A stretch of DNA of 19,011 nt from an uncultured Duganella sp. GTDB lineage: Bacteria; Pseudomonadota; Gammaproteobacteria; Burkholderiales; Burkholderiaceae. Of the stretch, positions 13,210-19,011 are shown piece after piece (position 1 is the stretch's first letter; each line of letters begins with the position of its first letter). The stretch lies in NCBI GenBank assembly GCA_946482635.1, contig CAMLSG010000095.1:1-19011 (forward strand), given 5' to 3'. The position numbers and the translations under genes were made by a program. The notes under the pieces are model-generated. The model worked only from the letters and a program-made list of their open reading frames with translations. It searched no databases and was not told where the DNA came from.

Positions 13210-15050
13210 TACGTCTCCTGCGCTTCTTTTAATTCGATCACGAAACAGGCGCCGGCGCTGGCCTGTTCCGCTCTTAAGCTTCCGCCGAAATCGCGGATGA
13301 TTTGTTCTGAAATCGCCAGCCCCAGTCCCAGGCCTTCGCCTTGCGGCTTGGAGGTGTAAAACGGCTCGAACAGCCGCTTGCGCGCTTCGTCGCTTAGGCC
13401 AGGGCCACTGTCGGCCACGCGGATCAGGACGCGGCCTGGCTTGCTGCTCACTTCCAGCACCAGCTCGCGCACCACGCAGCCGGCCATCGAGTCGAGCGCA
13501 TTGGTCATCAGGTTGAGCAGGACCTGTTCCAGCCGGTTGCTGTCGCACAGCGCATAGATATCGGCCTTGTCGATGCGCAGCTGGAAAGTGACCTGGTCGA
13601 GCTGGATGCGGCGCTCCACCAGTACCAGGGCATTGGAAATCGAGGTGTGGATCGACACCGGGCCCAATTCCGCGTTGGACTTGCGGGCGAAGCCTTTCAA
13701 TTTGCCGGTGATGGTGCCCATGCGCGCCACCACCTGCGATATGGTTTTCAGGTTGTTGCGCACGTCGTCCATGCGGCCGCGCTCGAACAGCAGCACGGCG
13801 TTGTCGGACATCGTGCGCAGGGCCGTCAGCGGCTGGTTCAGTTCGTGCGTGATGCTGGCCGACATCTGGCCCAGCACCGCCAGCTTGCCGGCCTGGAACA
13901 GCTCATTTTGCGTGATCTGCAGTTGCTGCTCGGCCTGGCGCCGCACGTCGATTTCCTTGCTCAGGTCCTGCGTCATGCGCGCCAGGCTGGCGGTACGCTC
14001 GGCCACCATGCGCTCCAGCTCCTCCTTGGCGCGCAGGCGCTGGCGCCAGTACAGGAACAGCAGGATCAGGAAGCCATAGGCCAGCAGCGCGAACAGGAAG
14101 GCGAGGCTGGCATTGCCGCGCGCTGCGTTCAGGTCGGACATGTAAATGAAGGTCCAGTCGCGCGGCGCCAGGGAGCGTGTCTGTGCCAGCATCAGGGGTG
14201 TCGAGGCTGCTCCGGGAGCGTTGCTGTTGCGGATGACCAGCAGGCGGTCGCCATTGGCCAGCGCTTCGTCGTGCTTCAGCGTCAGCGGCGGCAGCGCTTG
14301 CGCGAAATACTGGCGCGTCTGTTCGAGTTCGGCGCGTACGTTGTTGGACAGTGGCCGCAGGGCCCTGAACTTCCATTCGGGATCCGAACTGAGGAAGATC
14401 ACGCCGTGGGGATCGACCAGCGCCACCTTGTCCGCGCCCTGAGTCCAGCTGCGCTGCTGGCTTTCGATGCTGACCTTGATGGCCGCCACGCCCAGCATGC
14501 GGCCGTCCTTGTAAATGCCGTGGGCATAAAAGTAGCCCGGCTCCAGGCTGGTCGTGCCCACGCCATAAAAGCCGCCGGGGCGGCCGCGCAGCGCGTTGCG
14601 GATATAGGGCCGGAAGTTGACATCATCGCCGATGAAGCTGTCCTTCTGGCGCCAGTTGCTGGCGGCCTGGGTGCGGCCCTGCAGGTTGACGATATAGATA
14701 TTGCTGGATTCGGCCTTCTTGTTCAGGCCTTCCAGGTACTCGTTGACGCTGTTGCGCGCATCCTCGTCGCCGGGGTTTTCCAGCAGCCGGACCACGTCCT
14801 TGTCCAGCTCCAGCATGCGCGGCACCAGGTCGTACTTGTCGAGCAGGTTTTCCAGGCTGGTGGCATACACCTCCAGCCTTTGCGCGCCCGCTTCACGCAG
14901 GCGCTCGGTGGTTGCGCTGTCGGCCCACCAGTACGCCAGGTAGGGCAGGGCCAGGCCGGCCAGCAGCACCAGGCCCAGCAAGGTACGGACGTGTTGCGTC
15001 GGACGCGGCTGCGCCTGGGGCGTTGCGGTGATGTCGGGTTGGACTGGCAT
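13209..15050 (-). CDS. dctB: C4-dicarboxylate sensor histidine kinase (DctB)
   Basis: This 613-residue inner-membrane kinase has TM1 at about 22-42, a periplasmic double-CACHE sensor (about 45-310), TM2 at about 313-335, a coiled coil (about 340-388), then the kinase. The sensor has the DctB ligand motifs FRPYIRNALRG (146-156) and FYGVGTTSLEPGYFYAHGI (161-179), which in rhizobial DctB contact succinate or malate. The H-box SASITHELNQPLTALR puts the phospho-acceptor at H402; the N-box is LLNLMTNALDS, G1 is DSGPGLS, F is FEPFYTSK and G2 is GEGLGLGLA. A TTG at 15059 would add three residues; the ATG at 15050 is chosen. It lies 25 bp after the porin gene and overlaps dctD by 1 bp. Confidence 0.93.
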
Positions 15051-15075
15051 TACAGCCAACTATAGCAAACCTCAG

Positions 15076-16170
15076 TTACAGTTGATGGCGCAACCCCAGG
15101 TTAAAAGCGCGCTGGCCCTTGCCGTCGTCGGTGGCGTTGCCGACGGTGAAAGGGGCGCCATTGTGGCCATTGATGCGGCCATAGGCTGCATACAGGTCGG
15201 TGCGCTTGGACAGGCCGTACAGGTAGGCGATGCCGTACTGGCGCGCATCCTGGTTGGCTGCGCTGCGGTCCATATGCTGCACCACCGAGCCGGCGAAGCT
15301 GTGCGGGCCGAAGGTGGCGCACAGGCCCAGCACCAGGTCGCGGCTGGAAGCTCCGGGAATGCCGATGGTGCCGGAGGTGATGACGCTGGTTGCGCTGGTC
15401 ACGGTGCCGGTTGGGCTGCTGGTGCCGTTTGACAGCGTGCTGCTGCCGCCGCCACCCACGGTGCCCATGCCGCGGTTGAAGGCGTAGCCTGCGTGCAACT
15501 GGTAGTTGCCCAGCTTGTAGCGCGCGGCCAGCAGCGTGTTATGCGCATGCAGGCCGGCGGTGGCGCTTTCGCGGCGGAAGTGCGAGAGCGACAGCGCCAG
15601 GGGGCCTTCGTCGTAATTCAGGGCGCCGCTCAGCGCGCGCTTGCGGGTGCTGTCGCCCGCCACTTCGCCCGCGCTGTAAGCCAGCTCGGTCGAGAAGCCC
15701 GCCAGCTTGGGCGAAGCGTAGCGCAGCGAATTGTCCATGCGGCGGTTCGGCACCATCAGGTTGGCAGCCTGGCCGGCCAGGCCGTCGGAGAAGGGATCGG
15801 CGATGTCGCGCAGGGCCTTGTAGTACGGCGAGTACTGGCGGCCGGCGCTGATGGTCCCGAGCGGGCTGGCGAGGGAGACGAAAGACTGGCGGCCGAAGGT
15901 CAATCCACCCTGGCCGGAAGCGCCGGTATCCATCGCGAAGCCGCTCTCGACGACGAAGCCGGCCGACAGGCCGTTGCCCAGGTCTTCAGTGCCTTTGAAG
16001 CCGATGCGCGAGCCGGAAGCGACGCCGCTGCTCACATTGGTGGTATTGCCGGCGGCGCCGCCGCGTTCGAGCACGATGCCGGCATCGGCCACGCCATAGA
16101 CTTGGACGGAAGATTGCGCGTGCGCGCTGCAGCAAGCCAGGGCCAGCAGGGTGGTGGCGGTGTATTTCAT
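15076..16170 (-). CDS. Gram-negative general porin (Burkholderiales OmpC-like)
   Basis: This 364-residue outer-membrane beta-barrel has a signal peptide MKYTATTLLALACCSAHA, then the typical mature start QSSVQVYGVADAGIV. GSRIGFKGTEDLGNGLSAGFVVE and GLTFGRQSFVSLASPLGTISAGRQ are hallmark segments of beta-proteobacterial trimeric porins, and the SPYYKALRDIADPF part fits loop 3. A Gly/Ser/Thr-rich loop (GGGGSSTLSNGTSSPTGTV) is likely surface exposed. The protein ends GLRHQL, with Leu where such porins nearly always have Phe, the residue used for barrel assembly. AGGAGA lies 6 bases before the ATG. Placed 25 bp from both dctA and dctB, it is probably the outer-membrane entry for dicarboxylates; this is inference. 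Confidence 0.9.
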   Translation of the reverse strand: MKYTATTLLALACCSAHAQSSVQVYGVADAGIVLERGGAAGNTTNVSSGVASGSRIGFKGTEDLGNGLSAGFVVESGFAMDTGASGQGGLTFGRQSFVSLASPLGTISAGRQYSPYYKALRDIADPFSDGLAGQAANLMVPNRRMDNSLRYASPKLAGFSTELAYSAGEVAGDSTRKRALSGALNYDEGPLALSLSHFRRESATAGLHAHNTLLAARYKLGNYQLHAGYAFNRGMGTVGGGGSSTLSNGTSSPTGTVTSATSVITSGTIGIPGASSRDLVLGLCATFGPHSFAGSVVQHMDRSAANQDARQYGIAYLYGLSKRTDLYAAYGRINGHNGAPFTVGNATDDGKGQRAFNLGLRHQL

Positions 16171-16195
16171 TGGGGTTCTCCTGAGGTTGTTGTTC

Positions 16196-17467
16196 TTATG
16201 CGGCGCGAATGTAGCTGTGTTCGTCCGCTTGTTGTTCTTCGCCGAGCGCGCCTTCCCACTTCGCGACCACGGCGGTGGCGATGGCGTTGCCGACTGCATT
16301 GGTGGCCGAGCGGCCCATGTCGAGGAACTGGTCCACGCCCATCAACAGCAGCAGGCCGGCTTCCGGAATGTGGAACTGGGTCAGGGTGGCGGCGATCACC
16401 ACCAGCGAAGCGCGCGGCACACCGGCCATGCCTTTCGAGGTCAGCATCAACAGCAGCAGCATGGTGATCTGGGTGCCCAGCGACAGGTCGATGCCATAGG
16501 CCTGGGCGATGAACAGCACGGCGAAGGTGCAGTACATCATCGAGCCGTCCAGGTTGAAGGAATAACCCATTGGCAGCACGAAGCTGGAGATGCGGCGCTG
16601 CACGCCGAACTTGTCCAGCGCGACCAGCAGTTTTGGATAGGCCGCTTCCGAGCTCGCAGTGGAGAAGGCCAGCAGGAACGGTTCGCGGATCAGGCCCACC
16701 AGGCGCAGCACGCGTGGACCCAGCACGGCGAAGCCGGCGCCGATCAGCAGTGCCCACAGGCAGAACAGGCCGAAGTAGAAACCGCCCATGAACTTGGCGA
16801 AGGTCGCCAGGATGCCGAGGCCGTTGGTGGTAACCACCGAAGCCATGGCAGCAAACACCGCCAGCGGGGCCAGGCCCATGATGGTGCCGGTAATGCGCAG
16901 CATGACTTGCGCCAGCTCGTCGACCACGTCCAGCAGGCGCTTGCCGGATTCGCCCAGCGCGCCCAGCGCGGAGCCAAAGAAGATCGAGAACACCAGCACT
17001 TGCAGGATCTCGTTATTGGCCATGGCCTCGATCGGCGACTTCGGCACCACGTGGGTGATGAAGTCCTTCAGCGTGAAGGCCGAGGTTTTCAGGCCGGTGC
17101 TGGCGTCGATGGCTGGCAGCGGCAGGCCCAGGTTGGTGCCGAGCTGCATCACATTCGACAGCAGCATGCCGAGCGCCAGGGAGACCAGCGAAGCGACGAT
17201 GAACCAGGCGAAAGCCTTGGCGCCGATGCGGCCGGCAGCCTTGCCGTCGCTCAGGTTGGCGATGCCGACGGTCAGGGTGGAGAACACCAGCAGCGCAATG
17301 ATCATCTTGATCAGGCGCAGGAAGATGTCGGTGACCAGCGAGATATGGGCCGAAATGTCGGCCGTGAGTTTCTTGTCAGGGAAAACCGTGTGACAGGCGT
17401 AGCCGACGGCGATGCCAAGCAGCATCGCGAACAGGATATAGAGTGTGAGGGGGCGCTTCTTTTGCAT
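16196..17467 (-). CDS. dctA: C4-dicarboxylate transporter DctA
   Basis: This 423-residue DAACS-family cation symporter takes up succinate, fumarate and malate across the inner membrane. Family motifs are intact: the serine-rich AFSTASSEAAYP (267-278, re-entrant loop HP1), SFNLDGSMMYCTFAVLFIAQAY (303-324, TM7), LTSKGMAGVPRAS (342-354, HP2) and DQFLDMGRSATNAVGNAIAT (379-398, TM8). About eight transmembrane segments are visible. GGAGAC lies 6 bases before the ATG. A strong sigma-54 promoter lies 53 bp upstream, and dctB and dctD follow on the same strand after the porin, so the gene is under dicarboxylate-responsive control. It is the first gene of the unit. Confidence 0.94.
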   Translation of the reverse strand: MQKKRPLTLYILFAMLLGIAVGYACHTVFPDKKLTADISAHISLVTDIFLRLIKMIIALLVFSTLTVGIANLSDGKAAGRIGAKAFAWFIVASLVSLALGMLLSNVMQLGTNLGLPLPAIDASTGLKTSAFTLKDFITHVVPKSPIEAMANNEILQVLVFSIFFGSALGALGESGKRLLDVVDELAQVMLRITGTIMGLAPLAVFAAMASVVTTNGLGILATFAKFMGGFYFGLFCLWALLIGAGFAVLGPRVLRLVGLIREPFLLAFSTASSEAAYPKLLVALDKFGVQRRISSFVLPMGYSFNLDGSMMYCTFAVLFIAQAYGIDLSLGTQITMLLLLMLTSKGMAGVPRASLVVIAATLTQFHIPEAGLLLLMGVDQFLDMGRSATNAVGNAIATAVVAKWEGALGEEQQADEHSYIRAA

Positions 17468-17485
17468 TCCGGTCTCCGTTGTGTA

Positions 17486-17510
17486 GGCCCCCGCGCGTCT
17501 GGCGGGGTCC
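17486..17510 (-). promoter_or_regulatory. Hairpin at the 5' end of the dctA transcript
   Basis: GGCCCCCGC and GCGGGGTCC pair in 8 of 9 positions around a 7-base loop. With transcription predicted to begin near 17509, the stem would form the very 5' end of the mRNA, about 12 bases ahead of the ribosome binding site. No U-run follows, so it is not a normal terminator; an mRNA-stabilising role is a guess. Confidence 0.5.
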
Positions 17511-17519
17511 TAGGGCAAC

Positions 17520-17535
17520 AGCAAGCTGTGTGCCC
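17520..17535 (-). promoter_or_regulatory. Sigma-54 (-24/-12) promoter of dctA
   Basis: On the minus strand GGGCACACAGCTTGCT matches the consensus TGGCACRNNNNTTGCW at all defined positions but the first, with the invariant GG and GC at correct spacing. It lies 53 bp before the dctA ATG. The sigma-54 activator gene dctD at the end of the same unit gives it a natural partner. Confidence 0.85.
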
Positions 17536-17572
17536 GCTGGACGGATTCCGGTAAGTGCTTGATTTATAAGCC

Positions 17573-17601
17573 TGCCGGCATGCTAATGATGCCGATTGGC
17601 A
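17573..17601. promoter_or_regulatory. Candidate tandem activator sites upstream of dctA
   Basis: Two dyads, TGCCGGCA (17573-17580) and TGCC-GATT-GGCA (17590-17601), share the TGCC/GGCA arms and have centres about 19 bp apart, near two helical turns. They lie about 40-80 bp upstream of the sigma-54 promoter, a usual place for DctD-type enhancer sites. The binding is inferred. Confidence 0.4.
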
Positions 17602-17656
17602 ATTTTACCGTCCCAAGATCTGGACGGCCTGGATGGGCTGCGTATGACTTCTTGGC

Positions 17657-18673
17657 TTAATGCGCATGGCCATGGTGGTGATCGTGATCGTGATCGTGAT
17701 GGTGATCGTGGCCGTGATCATGCTTGTCCCCGGCCGCATGGCCCTGGCCTTGCAGGCAGCATTCATGCTGCGTGGTGCCTTGCTCGGTTTGCAAGGTCGT
17801 ATGGTGGATGCCGAATTGCTCCTTCAACTGGCGCGCAATGTCGTCGATGGCCGCATCGCCCGGGTAGCCGCCCGGCATGACAAGATGGCAAGTCAGCGCC
17901 ACATCGGTGGTGCTCATCGACCAGATATGCAGGTCATGCACCCCGGTCACGCCCGGGCTGGCCAGCAGGAATTTCTCCACTTCGGCGGCATCCACGTTGC
18001 CGGGCACCGCGCCCAGCGTCATGTCCAGCGCCTCGCGCAGCAACGACCAGGTGCTCTTCATGATCAGCACCACGATCACCAGCGACACGGCAGGGTCGAT
18101 CCACGCCCAGCCGGTGTACATGACCACCAGGCCGGCGATCAGCACGCCCAGCGAGATAGCTGCATCGGCCGCCAGGTGCAGGTAGGCGCCGCGGATATTC
18201 AGGTCGTCCTTGCTGCCCTTCATGAACAGCCAGGCCGAAATGCCGTTGACGGCAATGCCGATGCCGGCCACCACGGACACGGTCAGCCCCGCCACCGGCG
18301 TCGGCTCCATCAAGCGCTGGAAAGCGCCCCAGGCGATCGCGCCGGTAGCCGCCATCAACAGCATGCCGTTGAACAGCGCCGCCAGGATCGAGCTGCTGCG
18401 CAGGCCGTAGGTATAGCGGCCGGAAGGCTCGCGCTTGGCCAGGATGGCCGCGCCCCAGGCCAGGATCAGGCTCAGGACATCCGAGAGGTTATGGCCCGCG
18501 TCGGCCATCAGCGCCGTGGAATTGGCCAGGAAACCGTAGAAGAACTCGATGGCAACAAACGCCGCATTGAGCGTGATTGCGATAGCGAAGGCGCGGCCGT
18601 GTCCCACTTCGCCGTGATGGTGGTGATGATGGCCGTGGTCGTGGCCATGTCCGTGATGGTGATGGGCGCTCAT
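17657..18673 (-). CDS. Cation diffusion facilitator (CzcD/ZitB-like metal efflux)
   Basis: This 338-residue inner-membrane exchanger exports divalent metal ions, most likely Zn(II), for protons. There are six transmembrane segments between about 28 and 205, with the tetrahedral metal-site pairs H61-xxx-D65 (GHNLSD, TM2) and H166-xxx-D170 (LHLAAD, TM5), then a cytoplasmic C-terminal domain (about 208-295) with VHDLHIWSMSTTDVALTCHLV. The two HxxxD pairs fit Zn/Cd-type members rather than the Mn type. Both ends are extremely His-rich: MSAHHHHGHGHDHG at the start and a long HD/GH tail after a HECC motif, probable metal-buffering extensions. The ATG overlaps the arsR stop (ATGA), so expression is coupled. 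Confidence 0.93.
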   Translation of the reverse strand: MSAHHHHGHGHDHGHHHHHHGEVGHGRAFAIAITLNAAFVAIEFFYGFLANSTALMADAGHNLSDVLSLILAWGAAILAKREPSGRYTYGLRSSSILAALFNGMLLMAATGAIAWGAFQRLMEPTPVAGLTVSVVAGIGIAVNGISAWLFMKGSKDDLNIRGAYLHLAADAAISLGVLIAGLVVMYTGWAWIDPAVSLVIVVLIMKSTWSLLREALDMTLGAVPGNVDAAEVEKFLLASPGVTGVHDLHIWSMSTTDVALTCHLVMPGGYPGDAAIDDIARQLKEQFGIHHTTLQTEQGTTQHECCLQGQGHAAGDKHDHGHDHHHDHDHDHHHGHAH

Positions 18674-18987
18674 TGTTCGTTACCGTTGGAAGGTTCGGCG
18701 ATATGTTCCAGCATATCGCGCAGGACGCCGCTGATATGCGCATCAGCGGTGGAATAGAAGACTTGCTTGCCCTGGCGTTCAGACTTGACGATACGCGCGG
18801 CGCGCAGCAGGCGCAAATGGTGGCTGACCAGCGAAGAGCTCAGTTGCAGCGAGCCCGCGATATCACTGACTGCAATTGGCTGCTCCAGGCAAGCCAGCAC
18901 AATGCGCAGCCGGGTCGGGTCCCCCAGCAAATGGAACAGGTCCGCCAGCTCCGCGACGGAAGCATCGTTGTCAGAATAGATAGTCAT
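18670..18987 (-). CDS. ArsR/SmtB-family metal-responsive repressor
   Basis: This 105-residue winged-helix repressor contains LADLFHLLGDPTRLRIVLAC, the recognition helix SSSLVSHHLRLLRAARIV (50-67) and the wing SERQGKQVFYS. The last helix carries D82, H84, H95 and E98, the same D-x-H...H-x-x-E pattern as the alpha-5 zinc site of SmtB; the alpha-3N cysteine pair of ArsR/CadC-type sensors is absent. It should therefore release DNA on binding zinc-like ions and de-repress itself and the downstream exporter, which overlaps it by 4 bp. A TTG at 18996 would add three residues; the ATG at 18987 is preferred. Confidence 0.92.
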   Translation of the reverse strand: MTIYSDNDASVAELADLFHLLGDPTRLRIVLACLEQPIAVSDIAGSLQLSSSLVSHHLRLLRAARIVKSERQGKQVFYSTADAHISGVLRDMLEHIAEPSNGNEQ

Positions 18988-18997
18988 GTCAAACAAA

Positions 18998-19011
18998 TGA
19001 ATAGGTATTCA
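18998..19011. promoter_or_regulatory. Candidate SmtB/ArsR operator upstream of the repressor
   Basis: TGAATA-GG-TATTCA is a perfect dyad 10 bases before the repressor ATG and fits the TGAA(C/T)A..TATTCA core of SmtB-type operators. It may continue beyond the window edge. Binding here would give autoregulation of the repressor-exporter pair. Confidence 0.65.

Noticed and set aside
13647..15065. Long plus-strand ORF of 472 codons opposite dctB
   Set aside because: It is an antisense shadow of a clear DctB gene in GC-rich DNA; its translation is low-complexity (Q, A, H, R) with no recognisable domain.
16151..17554. Plus-strand ORF of 467 codons, Q/H/G-rich, opposite dctA
   Set aside because: Antisense to an intact DctA with all family motifs; composition reflects reverse-complement codons.
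17608..17627. CCGTCC/GGACGG hairpin after the exporter gene as a terminator
   Set aside because: It has a 6-bp stem followed by TAAAATTG and not a U-run; too weak to call.
17671..17720. Short tandem GTGATC-like repeat
   Set aside because: It is the coding sequence of the His/Asp tail of the exporter, not a separate repeat element or CRISPR.
17660..18757. Plus-strand ORF of 365 codons opposite the CDF exporter
   Set aside because: Its repetitive start only mirrors the His-rich tail codons of the exporter.

Overview
The window reads as a beta-proteobacterial chromosome, most likely family Oxalobacteraceae (Massilia/Duganella/Janthinobacterium type). This is inferred from the GC-rich core genes, their Burkholderiales-like proteins (TcdA, ThpR, DctABD with a 16-strand-type porin, PdxH) and a dispersed GTGTCTGACCC hairpin repeat. 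No rRNA, tRNA or CRISPR array was seen.

Region A (1-7208) is an accessory island of lower GC. It is an array of 13 small gene cassettes, all on the minus strand, each followed by an integron-type attC recombination site (RYYYAAC ... hairpin ... GTTRRRY). No integron integrase lies at the upstream end of the array or anywhere else in the window, so it looks like a CALIN (cluster of attC sites lacking an integrase) or the detached part of a sedentary chromosomal integron. The recognisable cassettes are proteins of the kind that protect against polymorphic or contact-dependent toxins: a barstar-like protein, a SMI1/KNR4 (SUKH) protein, a SUKH-4 immunity protein, and probably DUF7832-like and DUF6678-like proteins. 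The rest are unrecognised small proteins plus one two-helix membrane protein. A decayed IS481-family element (5575-6791, 7-bp target duplication CTTGAAT) has landed inside the first attC of the array. The end of a second related IS lies at 1-52, so the two insertion sequences bracket most of the array.

Region B (7209-7415) is a 207-bp gene-free boundary with two short perfect dyads and a candidate minus-strand promoter. It is where an attI/intI would be expected but is not seen.

Region C (7416-11885) holds core genes. A cyclopropane-fatty-acyl-phospholipid synthase lies downstream of an unusual single ORF that joins a hemerythrin domain to pyridoxamine-phosphate oxidase (PdxH). Divergent from these is tcdA, which converges on thpR (2'-5' RNA ligase/cyclic phosphodiesterase) across two hairpin repeats, one of which encodes the TcdA tail. 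A periplasmic FKBP-type prolyl isomerase follows.

Region D (11887-17535) is a C4-dicarboxylate uptake unit on the minus strand: a sigma-54 promoter, dctA (transporter), a porin, dctB (sensor kinase) and dctD (sigma-54 activator), with 25-bp gaps or a 1-bp overlap. The activator at the end of the unit probably acts on the sigma-54 promoter at its head.

Region E (17657-19011) is a zinc-type metal resistance pair: an ArsR/SmtB repressor with a candidate operator just upstream, translationally coupled to a His-rich cation diffusion facilitator.
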